Shown piece after piece: positions 37,396 through 45,778 of a DNA stretch of 64,000 nucleotides. The notes under the pieces are model-generated. The model was not told the origin of the DNA, ran no database searches, and saw nothing but the letters and a program-made list of their open reading frames with translations. The translations under genes and the position numbers were made by a program. Within the stretch, counting starts at the first letter, position 1; every line of letters starts with the position of its first letter. Source of the DNA: Luteibacter sp. (GTDB taxonomy: Bacteria; Pseudomonadota; Gammaproteobacteria; Xanthomonadales; Rhodanobacteraceae); the NCBI RefSeq assembly GCF_009912395.1, contig NZ_WNDO01000018.1, positions 1-64,000 on the forward strand. The letters run 5' to 3'.

Positions 37396-37812
37396 ATGCG
37401 CCGACTAATCGTGATGGGCCTCGTTCTCGCTTGCGCGGGGTGTTCGGCAGTCCCGCCAAATTTCAATTCCGCACCTCCTGTGCCAGCGGATCGGGTGTTC
37501 GATCAGGCTCTCACCGTCCCTGGCACCGAAAAGGGTGAGATTTACCTCGTTCGATGGACTGATGCGGCCGGCGCCGCCATTGTCGATGCCCGTGTGTATA
37601 TCGATGGACAGCGTGTTGCCAATTTAGCCAAGGGAGAGGGCTTCAGGGCCTTTGTTTCGTCGGGAAACCACACGGTCGGCGTGAAGGTCCTTGGTCTAGA
37701 TTCAGCCGAACAGCCCGTGCGTACGCGGGATGTCGCTGTCGCAGCAGGTGATGTTCACCGTTATGAGATCTTCTGGGCCGGCGGCGGCTTCGACATACAG
37801 CCCCATTTATAG
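37396..37812 (+). CDS. Prophage lipoprotein between tail-tip genes
   Basis: The 138-aa protein has a lipoprotein signal MRRLIVMGLVLACAGC with Cys16 followed by Ser, the outer-membrane type. The mature part is beta-rich (GEIYLVRWTDAAGAAIVDAR). It sits between the NlpC and J genes with its own terminator after it. Structural tail genes are rarely lipoproteins, so a moron that blocks superinfection (Cor/Llp-like) is plausible, but no direct homology is seen. Confidence 0.75.
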   Translation: MRRLIVMGLVLACAGCSAVPPNFNSAPPVPADRVFDQALTVPGTEKGEIYLVRWTDAAGAAIVDARVYIDGQRVANLAKGEGFRAFVSSGNHTVGVKVLGLDSAEQPVRTRDVAVAAGDVHRYEIFWAGGGFDIQPHL

Positions 37813-37836
37813 CTACCGACGTTCATTCTCATGCTT

Positions 37837-37860
37837 AAGGCCCGCACATGCGGGCCTTTT
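37837..37860 (+). terminator. Terminator after the lipoprotein gene
   Basis: AAGGCCCGC-ACAT-GCGGGCCTTTT hairpin with a following T-run. It lies between the lipoprotein and the J gene and could separate their expression. Confidence 0.85.
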
Positions 37861-37874
37861 ATTTCGGAGTTTTC

Positions 37875-40800
37875 ATGCAGGCCGCTATCGTTCACGTTCG
37901 TGATCCATTCCGCCCGCACGTCAATAGGTCTGCGCGCAGAATTCAGCGACGCACGCGTATCGACACATTACTCAGGCAACAGGGGCTGATTGCCGGACGC
38001 GGTCGGAACATGCGCCGGCTCTCCAATTTCGTAGTGGCGCGCGGTCCCGATGACTACCTTATGCAGGAACAGTGGTCGCGATGCATTAACGATGGCGAAC
38101 TGATCACAGTCATCGCACTTCCCGCCGGTGGCGGCCTTCGAACCATTGCTTTGGTTGTGGTGGCCGTGGTTGCTGCTTGGGTTACCGGCGGCGCGAGTGG
38201 CGCCCTTACAGCGGGATCCTTCGGCGCAACAGCGGCAGGTGCGGGTGTTGCGATCGCAGGATCCCTGCTCGTGAACGCCGTTCTGCCGCTGCCGAAGCCA
38301 CCGACCGGAAGCGTCGACCAGCAAAGCCAGGCCTACGGCATCGGCGCCAAGGGCAACACGGCGCGGCTCCTGCAAAGCATCCCGGTCATGTATGGCCGCT
38401 TCAACCGCACGCCGGACTACGCGGCGCAGCCGTACACCGAATTCTTCAACAACGAGCAGATCCTGTACTCGCTGCTTGCCGTGACGCAGGGCGCGATCGC
38501 GATCGAGCAGATCCGGATCGGCGACACGCCGATCGAAAACTTTGGCGAGGTGCAGTACGAGGTTGTGCCTCCGGGTGGGATCGTCACTCTGTTCCCGGAC
38601 AACGTCGTTACGTCGGACGCCGTGCAGGGACTGGAGCTGAAGCGGCAATCAGAGGGCGGCGATTGGGTTGGACCGTTCGCGGCGAATCCGCCCGGCTCGG
38701 CGACCAAGCAGATCGCCGTCGATATTGGGTTCTCCCAAGGCATTTACCGGATCAACAGCGACGGCAAGGAGAAGACCGCCATCGCGCGCTTCTCTGTCGA
38801 CGCGCAGCCAATCAACGACGCTGGCGCGGCCCTTGGCCCGTGGCAGAGCGTGCTCGACATGAGCATCGAGCGGGACGACAAGAAGCCGGGCCAGTTCACC
38901 AGCTACCAATTGACGATGCCCTCGGAGGGGCGGTGGCAGATCCGCGCTCGCGGTTATGACACCTACCAGGGCAACGGAACGACGGTCAACACCATCACCT
39001 GGGCGGGGATGCGGTCGTATCTGCCAAGCAAGCGCACGTATGGCGACATCACGTTGCTTGCCGTGCGGATCAAAGCCACCAACAACCTCAATAGCTCCAC
39101 GGCGAAGGCGATCAACGTCACCGCCACCCGGCTCCTTCCGGTGTGGAATGGCGCGTCCTGGAGTGCGCCGCAGCCGACCCGCAGCCCGGCCTGGGCAATA
39201 GCTGACATCCTCCGCAACACCACGTACGGCCGTGGGTGGGCGGACAACCGTATCAATCTGGCGGGGTTGCTCACCCTAGCCCAGACTTGGGCGACCCGGG
39301 GCGACACGTTCGACGGTGTGTTCGACACCAAGGTGAGCCTGTGGGATGCGTTGACGACGGTGGCCCGCGTGGGCCGTGCCGTGCCGATGTATTACGCAGG
39401 CGTGGTGGACATCGTCCGCGACGAGCCGAAACCGCTTGCCACGCTCATGCTGACGCCAGACAACATCGTGGCCGGCAGCCTGACGATCGACTACGCGTAT
39501 CGCATGCCGGACGCGCCTGATCACGTCGTGGTCACCTATATCGATTCGACCACATGGCAGTCGCAGACGGTCACGTGTGCTCTTGCCACGAGCCCCAAGC
39601 TCAACCCCAAGAACATCACCCTTCAGGGCGCCGTTTCACGCGACCAGGCGTTTCGGGAAGGGATCTACATGGCCGCCTGCGATCGCGACCAGCGCAAGAT
39701 CATCAGCCTAACCACGGAGATGGAGGGTTACATTCCTCGGTACGGGGATCTTGTCAGCCTCAGCCATGACGTGCCCGCATGGGGCGAGTCCGGCCGGGTC
39801 GAAGGGTACGACCCAGATACCGGCGTCATAACGACGAGTGAGCCGACCCAGTGGTTTGTCGGTCAGCAGCACTATGTTCGCTTGCGTAACCGCAACGGCT
39901 CGGTCAATGGCCCGTTCCGGGTGATCAAGGGTAATGGCGATTACTCGCTGGTGCTCCAGGGCCTTACACAGGCGCAGATGGACTCCATCTACGTCAGCGA
40001 CGGCTACAGTGAGGAATCCACGCTCTACCAGTTCGGCCCGGCGAACAAGGAAAGCCAGGATTGCCTGGTCATCAAAGCGGTGCCAGACGGCACGGGCAAG
40101 GTGGCGCTGACGCTCGTCAATTACGCGTACAGCGTCCACGTCGCGGAGAACGACGTCACCGTGCCGCCGCCCGGGTCGGGGTCCCTGCTCATCGACCAGC
40201 CCGAGGCGCCGGCCGTGGGCGGTGTGGGCGTGCAGCCCGACCCCGACTCGCAGACGGTGTGGCTGTACGTCAATCCCGTGCCCGGCGCGGTGGCGTACGA
40301 ATTCCAAATCTCGTACGACGGCGGCGTGACCTGGATGGTGGTGGGCATCGGGCCGAGCAACAGCTTGCGGGCAACGATCCCGGGCGGCGCCTGGATCGTC
40401 CGGGCGCGGGCGGTGGGACGTGGCGGCATCAACGGACCATGGAACCAGAACCCCGTCACGGTGCCCGGCGCGCCGCCATCGATCGGGGCGCTGACCAATC
40501 TGGTGGCCACGCCTATGGTGATGTCCATCCTGCTCACCTGGCAGCTGCCGGAGCGCCTGAAACTCATTGGCGCCGACGCAGTGGAGGTATGGTTTGGTCC
40601 GACCCCGAATCGCGGCCAGGCCGCGCCGCTGGCCACCGTGGCACTGCCGGCGAATAGCTACACGCTCAGCAATCTCAAGGCCGGCGTGGAGCTGTATTTC
40701 TGGGCGCGGGTCCGTGGCACGGACACCGGCAACTATGGGCCGGAGATCGGCCCCATCCATGGGGAAAGCAGCAGTGACGCCGCCCAGATCCTGGATTACC

Positions 40801-41828
40801 TCACCGGCAAGATCGGCAGCACCCAGCTGGCGCAGGAACTGCTGAGCAAAATCAACTCCATCGACGACCTGCAACCGTACCTCAATGCCCCGGCCTGGGA
40901 GCAAGGAAAGGCGTATGCGGTCGGCACGATCGTTGGTGATGGCGATCGGTTGTATCGCGCCGTGCAGGCCGTGCCCACGACAGGCCCCAAGCCAGGCACG
41001 GACCCGGCGTACTGGCGTGACGTCGGCGCCCGCGTGCAAACCGCATGGGGGCTTGCTGGCGCGGTCTCGGACGTGAACATCCGCGTCGACAAGATGGGCG
41101 ATACCGTCACGGCGACGGCCTCGAAGACCGATTCGGTATTCGCACAGCTGAATCCGAAGGAGGCCGGATCCCTCACCGGTGCCACCGACGGCACGGCCGG
41201 CAACTGGACCACCATGCCGACGGCTGGCTGGCACTCGTGGACCGTGGCGCAGGTCCAGGGTGACATGGCCCTTGGCCAGCGAATTGACACCCTGTCCGCG
41301 TCCGTGGGCGGATATGCTGCGCAGATCCAGACCATCCAGCAGGCCCAGGCCTCGCTCGACGGCAGGGTGTCGGCGTCGTACACCATGAAAACCGAGGTGG
41401 CCGCAAACGGCTTGCGATATCTCGCAGGCATTGCCATCGGTGTCGACTATTCCGGGGGCACGGTGACGTCGCAGGTGCTGGTCAACGCTGGCACCTTCGC
41501 CGTGTTCGATGCGTCCAGCGGTCAGGCCGTCGCGCGTTTCCCCTTCGTTGTGCAGGGCGGCCAGGTCTTCATGGATCAGGCATTCATCGCCAACGCGTCG
41601 ATCACCGAGGCGAAGATCGCCAACGGTGCAATCACGAACGCCAAGATCTCGGGTGCCATATACTCCGATGCCGTCGATGCCACGGGACAGCCACTATGGA
41701 AGTTCGACAAGTCGGGTATGGCTGTGTTCCGCAACCAGCAAGGTGACGGACGGTCCGAATTGGACGGCAATGGCTTCCGTTTCTACGACGCTAACGGGGT
41801 GCGGCGCGTAGCTATGGGGAGGTGGTGA
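37875..41828 (+). CDS. Host specificity protein J (central tail tip)
   Basis: The protein is about 1317 aa. Start 37875 is chosen since GGAG lies five bases upstream; a 37848 ATG is nine codons earlier. It shows the J layout: N-terminal helix and Gly-rich hydrophobic stretch (about 85-145), a J baseplate core (EQILYSLLAVTQGAIAIEQI, VARVGRAVPMYYAGVVDIVR), fibronectin-like segments (about 780-960), then the C-terminal receptor region. Internal AAQILDYLTGKIGSTQLAQE is echoed near the lysis genes (23120-23175). Determines adsorption. Confidence 0.94.
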   Translation: MQAAIVHVRDPFRPHVNRSARRIQRRTRIDTLLRQQGLIAGRGRNMRRLSNFVVARGPDDYLMQEQWSRCINDGELITVIALPAGGGLRTIALVVVAVVAAWVTGGASGALTAGSFGATAAGAGVAIAGSLLVNAVLPLPKPPTGSVDQQSQAYGIGAKGNTARLLQSIPVMYGRFNRTPDYAAQPYTEFFNNEQILYSLLAVTQGAIAIEQIRIGDTPIENFGEVQYEVVPPGGIVTLFPDNVVTSDAVQGLELKRQSEGGDWVGPFAANPPGSATKQIAVDIGFSQGIYRINSDGKEKTAIARFSVDAQPINDAGAALGPWQSVLDMSIERDDKKPGQFTSYQLTMPSEGRWQIRARGYDTYQGNGTTVNTITWAGMRSYLPSKRTYGDITLLAVRIKATNNLNSSTAKAINVTATRLLPVWNGASWSAPQPTRSPAWAIADILRNTTYGRGWADNRINLAGLLTLAQTWATRGDTFDGVFDTKVSLWDALTTVARVGRAVPMYYAGVVDIVRDEPKPLATLMLTPDNIVAGSLTIDYAYRMPDAPDHVVVTYIDSTTWQSQTVTCALATSPKLNPKNITLQGAVSRDQAFREGIYMAACDRDQRKIISLTTEMEGYIPRYGDLVSLSHDVPAWGESGRVEGYDPDTGVITTSEPTQWFVGQQHYVRLRNRNGSVNGPFRVIKGNGDYSLVLQGLTQAQMDSIYVSDGYSEESTLYQFGPANKESQDCLVIKAVPDGTGKVALTLVNYAYSVHVAENDVTVPPPGSGSLLIDQPEAPAVGGVGVQPDPDSQTVWLYVNPVPGAVAYEFQISYDGGVTWMVVGIGPSNSLRATIPGGAWIVRARAVGRGGINGPWNQNPVTVPGAPPSIGALTNLVATPMVMSILLTWQLPERLKLIGADAVEVWFGPTPNRGQAAPLATVALPANSYTLSNLKAGVELYFWARVRGTDTGNYGPEIGPIHGESSSDAAQILDYLTGKIGSTQLAQELLSKINSIDDLQPYLNAPAWEQGKAYAVGTIVGDGDRLYRAVQAVPTTGPKPGTDPAYWRDVGARVQTAWGLAGAVSDVNIRVDKMGDTVTATASKTDSVFAQLNPKEAGSLTGATDGTAGNWTTMPTAGWHSWTVAQVQGDMALGQRIDTLSASVGGYAAQIQTIQQAQASLDGRVSASYTMKTEVAANGLRYLAGIAIGVDYSGGTVTSQVLVNAGTFAVFDASSGQAVARFPFVVQGGQVFMDQAFIANASITEAKIANGAITNAKISGAIYSDAVDATGQPLWKFDKSGMAVFRNQQGDGRSELDGNGFRFYDANGVRRVAMGRW

Positions 41829-42094
41829 TGTGGATCGAGGTACGCGACGAACTGAATCGCATCGTCATGGACGGCGACACGCGCGTCAGTCGGTGCCTTG
41901 GGGTCATCGACTGCAACCCTGCTGGCGGGTCTTTTACAGATCCCAATCTGGCTCAAGGCACTGGTTGGGCCGTCGCGATACCCATTGAGGCGTACAGCGG
42001 TTGGGATGTCCTCGCCACGGCCAAAGTCCAGGGGACAACCGTCACATACACATACAGCAAGAAGCGCTGTCGGCTGCTGTGGGGTACGTACTGA
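41828..42094 (+). CDS. Small tail protein downstream of J
   Basis: The 88-aa protein (MWIEVRDELNRIVMDGDTRV...) starts by sharing bases with the J stop (TGATG) and ends the same way onto the next gene. Position suggests a tail-fibre accessory. Not recognised. Confidence 0.65.
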   Translation: MWIEVRDELNRIVMDGDTRVSRCLGVIDCNPAGGSFTDPNLAQGTGWAVAIPIEAYSGWDVLATAKVQGTTVTYTYSKKRCRLLWGTY

Positions 42095-42783
42095 TGAGCA
42101 CAGGCTTCCAGGTGATCGGTGCCAGCGGTGCGTGGCAGGCGGACGAGAGCTTTGCGAGCCTTGCTCTCCGCCAGAAGGGCAGCACAACATTCACGGCTGC
42201 GGGCTCTTATAACCGCTCCGCGATTGCGGGCATCAACGTAGGCGCAGGGCCGTGGGAAACACCCATCCTAGCGGTGCGTTCGGACTTCCCGACGCTTGTG
42301 TTGGGTATGTGGTTGAACGGTAGTCAGTGGAATTACACGGTGGTTGCGCCTAACAATCCGCAGGAGGGGCAGAATGCCGGAAAGAGCCTCGACTGGTGGC
42401 TTTTCGATCGCCCCGCGGACCTTGGGAGCACCAATGGCCTGGTTGTTCGCGACGCGGCTGGCCGAGTGACATTTGATGCTTACCAGAAGTACCTGCGAGT
42501 ACGTGGCATCCAAACCAAAAGCGTCAACAACGTTGTCGATTATGGCAATGGAACGCTCGCTCATGCATCGACTAGAGTTGGCATGGTCACCACTGTCACG
42601 CAGGTAACCCCTGGCGGACAGTACACACAGCTCATCGGATTCGCCGGGGCAAAAGTTACCGGCTCGACGGTCAGCATAGGCGACTGGGGCGGCCACCAGT
42701 TTGTGGGTGTCCTGCCTCCCGACGGACCATTCCCGAACGTACAAGACGGTCAGTTTTTGATCGTTGATGTTACCAATTATTAG
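42094..42783 (+). CDS. Tail-tip/fibre-associated protein
   Basis: The 229-aa protein (MSTGFQVIGASGAWQADESF..., GMWLNGSQWNYTVVAPNNPQ, VRDAAGRVTFDAYQKYLRVR) belongs to a set of phage proteins encoded just after J with a carbohydrate-binding look. Start shares bases with the previous stop (TGATG). No precise function known. Confidence 0.65.
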   Translation: MSTGFQVIGASGAWQADESFASLALRQKGSTTFTAAGSYNRSAIAGINVGAGPWETPILAVRSDFPTLVLGMWLNGSQWNYTVVAPNNPQEGQNAGKSLDWWLFDRPADLGSTNGLVVRDAAGRVTFDAYQKYLRVRGIQTKSVNNVVDYGNGTLAHASTRVGMVTTVTQVTPGGQYTQLIGFAGAKVTGSTVSIGDWGGHQFVGVLPPDGPFPNVQDGQFLIVDVTNY

Positions 42784-42792
42784 GAGATCGTG

Positions 42793-43836
42793 ATGAGTAT
42801 CCCGCGGGTAGATTGGAAGGCGAATCCGACAGCAGCACTTACGTTGCTTGATGCGAATTGCGCTGACCTAGATCAAAGGCTTAACGCACTTGGCAACGCA
42901 TCGTCGAAGAATGTCGGTACGACGGCGGGGACGGTCGCTGCGGGCGATGATTCGCGCATCACCGGTGCCTTACAGCGCACAGGAGGCATTCTGACAGGAG
43001 TTGTGCGCACATACGTTGGCGCCAATGCAATATTGGTTGACGCGCCGAATGCGGGCGGCTTAGTGATTGGCTCTTCAAATGGCAACCAGGCGGCTATGCG
43101 GATCAACAGTACCCCAGAGAATGGAGGTACAAATTCTCCTGCCGCTGCATTCGTGTGCTTCTATCGAAACGGTTTTCAGGGTGCGTACTTTGGCCTAAGC
43201 GGAACCGGCAATCTTGCCTACGGAGGCTGGTCTTACGGAAGCGTCGAATACATGGTGCATCATGCTGGCGTCGACGTGCTTCCTTCGGCCGACAACGCTC
43301 GTAGTGTTGGTAACTCGTCGCTGCGGTTTTCCCAGATTTACGCGGTCTCTGGCACGATCAACACGTCCGACCGGAACTACAAGACGGACATCGCGGATAC
43401 AACGCTCGGTCTAGATTTTGTACGATCGCTCCGGCCGGTGAGCTACAAGCTGCGCGAGTCTGAGAAGGTCTCTACGCGCGAACAGACGGGCACGACGACG
43501 CACCTGGAGCCGACCTACGACGAAGATGGTCAGCCGGTGGTCGACGAATCAGGGCGCCCGGTGATGCGCGAGGTCACGACCCCTGTCATGGAGGAAGTGC
43601 TCACGCCTCGCCCGGGGCGGCGCGATCACCAGGGCCTCATCTCGCAGGAGGTCGCCGATGCGCTTCGCGCCGCGGGCATCGACCCGGCGACGTCGGGCAT
43701 CTGGTCCGGTGGCGATCCGGAAGTCCCCGGCAGCCCGGAGGGGCTGCGATACGAGGAGCTGATTGGGCCACTGGTGCGGGCAGTCCAGCAGCTCGCCGCG
43801 CGCGTCGATGCGCTGGAGGGCGGTAGACCGGCGTAA
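42793..43836 (+). CDS. Tail fibre with S74 intramolecular chaperone
   Basis: The protein is about 347 aa. A beta-helical-like region (30-195) is followed by the peptidase S74/endosialidase chaperone domain from about 195 (SDRNYKTDIADTTLGLDFVR, LRPVSYKLRESEKVSTREQT, RRDHQGLISQEVADAL) with the catalytic Ser-Asp...Lys pair. The C-terminal helix (QQLAARVDALEGG) forms the trimer end. The chaperone cuts itself off after trimer folding. Confidence 0.85.
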   Translation: MSIPRVDWKANPTAALTLLDANCADLDQRLNALGNASSKNVGTTAGTVAAGDDSRITGALQRTGGILTGVVRTYVGANAILVDAPNAGGLVIGSSNGNQAAMRINSTPENGGTNSPAAAFVCFYRNGFQGAYFGLSGTGNLAYGGWSYGSVEYMVHHAGVDVLPSADNARSVGNSSLRFSQIYAVSGTINTSDRNYKTDIADTTLGLDFVRSLRPVSYKLRESEKVSTREQTGTTTHLEPTYDEDGQPVVDESGRPVMREVTTPVMEEVLTPRPGRRDHQGLISQEVADALRAAGIDPATSGIWSGGDPEVPGSPEGLRYEELIGPLVRAVQQLAARVDALEGGRPA

Positions 43837-43874
43837 CTCATCCGGTGAGACCGCCCCGGCGTAGGCTCGCCGGC

Positions 43875-44231
43875 ATGATCATTTGCGAGACCCGCACCCG
43901 CCAGGACATCCCTGTCGAGTACCACTACAGGGACTCGGGTGGCCTCACGCCCATTTGCTGCTTGCAGATGGTTTCAGGAGGGTGGGATCTGACGTTTTCC
44001 CGCGGGCCGAAGCACCTGGGGCCCTACCGTTATGTGTCGCTATCGGCGGCCCAGAGGCATGTTGCCCGATATCTGGCGTGTCACGGGGAGCGGCTTGCGG
44101 GGCCAAGTCACAGCCTGGTATCGACCCTGTCCGCGCACCAGTACGAGCGGGGCGATGGGTGTGACGCAATGGGGCGCCCCTATCCGGACATTGTGGTCCC
44201 CAAGCGCCGGCAACGGCGAGGGCGCTGGTGA
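43875..44231 (+). CDS. Phage right-end protein of unknown function
   Basis: The 118-aa protein (MIICETRTRQDIPVEYHYRD..., LSAAQRHVARYLACHGERLA) has a basic end (KRRQRRGRW). The start is set to 43875; the ribosome site is weak. Located between the fibre and the SRAP-type gene, so probably a moron. Confidence 0.5.
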   Translation: MIICETRTRQDIPVEYHYRDSGGLTPICCLQMVSGGWDLTFSRGPKHLGPYRYVSLSAAQRHVARYLACHGERLAGPSHSLVSTLSAHQYERGDGCDAMGRPYPDIVVPKRRQRRGRW

Positions 44232-44265
44232 CGCCGTCGTCACGCCCTGGCGCTATCCTCGGCCC

Positions 44266-44949
44266 ATGTGCGGACGCTATGCCATCTACGGCCCGGTCAG
44301 CCTCAATCGCGAGGCCAAAGCGATCGTGCATCAGATGGACATCGACATGTGGCGCATGCTTGATGACCGGCAGCAGTACAACGTCTGCCCGACCCAGGCG
44401 GCCCCGGTGGTCGTCTACGGGGAGGGTGGCTACCACCTGCGGGATTACCGCTGGGGCCTGATCCCATCCTGGAGCAAGGACGCCAAGGCGGCTGCCAAGA
44501 TGATCAATGCCCGCGTGGAGACGGTGGCCGACAAGCCGGCCTACCGGGCGGCCTACCGCAAACGCCGCTGCCTTGTGCCGGCGTCCGGCTACTACGAGTG
44601 GCAGGGCGAGCCGGGCAACAAGCAGCCGTATTACATCCATGCGCCCGACGGCGGCCTGATCATGATGGCCGGCCTATGGGAGGGCTGGCGGCTCACCGAT
44701 GGTGATCCGTGGGTCCACACCTTCACGGTACTCACCGGCGAGCCTGGTCGCGTCTCGGGCGACATCCACGACCGGCAGCCGGTGATCCTGCCGCCCGACC
44801 TGTGGCAACCATGGTGTGAGGGCAGCGCGAGCGACGCCGGGACGGTGCTGGCCCAGGTGCCAGAGGCGCAGCTTGCGTATCACGCTGTCACCAAGGCCGT
44901 CAGCAACCCGCGGAGCCAGGGGCCGGAACTGATCGAGCCTATCGGCTGA
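44266..44949 (+). CDS. SRAP/HMCES-type protein (YedK-like)
   Basis: The 227-aa protein starts MCGRYAIYG with the catalytic Cys2 and contains the SRAP landmarks (RWGLIPSWSKDAK, INARVETVADKPAYRAAY, PASGYYEWQGEPGNKQPY, VHTFTVLTGEPGRVSGDIHD). SRAP proteins form a covalent shield on abasic sites in single-stranded DNA. Probably repairs damaged phage DNA or shields excised DNA. The final histidine box here reads DIHDRQPVILPP (HDRMPVIL is usual). Confidence 0.88.
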   Translation: MCGRYAIYGPVSLNREAKAIVHQMDIDMWRMLDDRQQYNVCPTQAAPVVVYGEGGYHLRDYRWGLIPSWSKDAKAAAKMINARVETVADKPAYRAAYRKRRCLVPASGYYEWQGEPGNKQPYYIHAPDGGLIMMAGLWEGWRLTDGDPWVHTFTVLTGEPGRVSGDIHDRQPVILPPDLWQPWCEGSASDAGTVLAQVPEAQLAYHAVTKAVSNPRSQGPELIEPIG

Positions 44950-45172
44950 CCCAGCCGGCCGACGGCTTTGGCTCGTATACCCGCATCGCCGGGTGGCACT
45001 CGACGCAGGCGAATGGCCTCAACATCCCCTGGTACATCACATTGAGGGGATAGGACCGGTAGTGCTTCCGGCAGTAGCCGCGCTGGGACAGGGCGCGACG
45101 GGTCGCGTGGCTGGCATCACGGCCGCCGGCATCTGCGCGGGCGGCATACAGGGAGGGGCGGACTCGTTTCAT
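44939..45172 (-). CDS. Small Cys/His protein near attR
   Basis: The 77-aa frame (MKRVRPSLYAARADAGGRDA...) has cysteine and histidine pairs (YCRKHYRSYP, FACVECHP) that suggest a zinc finger. It is convergent with the SRAP gene (11-nt overlap). The longer frame to 45265 lacks support. It might be a small moron DNA-binding protein. Confidence 0.45.
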   Translation of the reverse strand: MKRVRPSLYAARADAGGRDASHATRRALSQRGYCRKHYRSYPLNVMYQGMLRPFACVECHPAMRVYEPKPSAGWVSR

Positions 45173-45289
45173 GTGTCCATTGTCGGGGGAGCAAGTATCA
45201 AAGCTCGCGACTTCCGTTCCCGGAACAATTGAGGACCAAGTGTCTAACGCGATGTCCTCGCGCATGTTGCGACCAGAAAATGCGACTGA

Positions 45290-45319
45290 GTTTTTAGCAA
45301 CACCCGAAGTTTTTAGAAA
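45290..45319. promoter_or_regulatory. Candidate integrase arm-type sites, right end
   Basis: GTTTTTAGCAA (45290-45300) and GTTTTTAGAAA (45309-45319) are tandem copies of the site at 1240-1250. Position just inside the right repeat fits integrase arm binding. Pattern-based. Confidence 0.4.
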
Positions 45320-45322
45320 AAC

Positions 45323-45406
45323 AAAAAGCCCCGCATCGCTGCGAGGCCTTAAATAATGGTGGCTGAGGACGGAATCGAACCGCCGACACGGGGATTTTCA
45401 ATCCCC
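45323..45406. other. attR, overlapping the intact tRNA-Phe
   Basis: Direct repeat partner of 1043-1126, with a single mismatch at 45333. It contains the tRNA-Phe 3' half and its terminator hairpin (GCATCGCTGCGAGGCC...). Integration here leaves the tRNA whole. Confidence 0.93.
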
Positions 45407-45432
45407 TGCTCTACCAACTGAGCTACTCAGCC
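45357..45432 (-). tRNA. tRNA-Phe (GAA)
   Basis: The 76-nt cloverleaf (minus strand) has acceptor GGCTGAG/CTCAGCC, D-arm GCTC...GAGC, anticodon stem GGGGA/TCCCC around TTGAAAA (anticodon GAA), T-arm GGCGGTTCGATTCCGTC, and an encoded CCA end. It is the target of prophage integration. Confidence 0.98.
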
Positions 45433-45499
45433 ACGGGTGCTGCAACGTCAACGTTGCGGCGAGTTGAGCCGCGTATTAAATCGGGTGTGAAGGTGTTCG

Positions 45500-45778
45500 T
45501 CAAGTGTTTTCTTCGGGCGGCACGTAGCCGGCCGGTTGGACCACGTCGCCGCCGAAGAAGTACTTCTCCATCTCGCCCGCGAGGAAGCTGCGGGTCTTCG
45601 GGTCGAGGGGGGAGAGGCGCATCTCGTTGATCAGCATGGTCTGGTGGCTGAGCCATTGGGCCCAGGCCTCCTTGGACACGTTGTCGTAGACGCGCTTACC
45701 CAGGTCGCCGGGCCAGGGGGCGAAGTCGAGGCCGTCGGCGTCGCGGCCGAGTTTCACGCAATGGACGGTGCGCGTCAT
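45500..45778 (-). CDS. yggX: Oxidative damage protection protein YggX
   Basis: The 92-aa protein ([60 protein letters not shown]) matches YggX, an Fe(II)-trafficking protein that protects iron-sulfur enzymes from oxidants. The ATG overlaps the mutY stop (ATGA). yggX next to mutY is a conserved gammaproteobacterial arrangement; mutY makes an iron-sulfur enzyme. Confidence 0.95.
   Translation of the reverse strand: MTRTVHCVKLGRDADGLDFAPWPGDLGKRVYDNVSKEAWAQWLSHQTMLINEMRLSPLDPKTRSFLAGEMEKYFFGGDVVQPAGYVPPEENT

Larger units (their letters stand above)
1054..45406. mobile_element. Lambdoid siphophage prophage integrated at tRNA-Phe
   Basis: A 73-bp perfect direct repeat of the tRNA-Phe 3' half (1054-1126, 45334-45406) brackets an integrase, a lambda-like immunity region, replication genes, late regulator, lysis, cos-type packaging, HK97-type head and long non-contractile tail genes. 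The copies are offset by 44,280 bp, the excised genome size. Every module expected for a temperate siphophage is present and none of the core frames is visibly broken, so the prophage may be functional. Confidence 0.96.

Noticed and set aside
39708..41234. 508-aa minus-strand frame opposite gpJ
   Set aside because: Shadow of J with Arg/His-rich composition and no neighbours in that direction.
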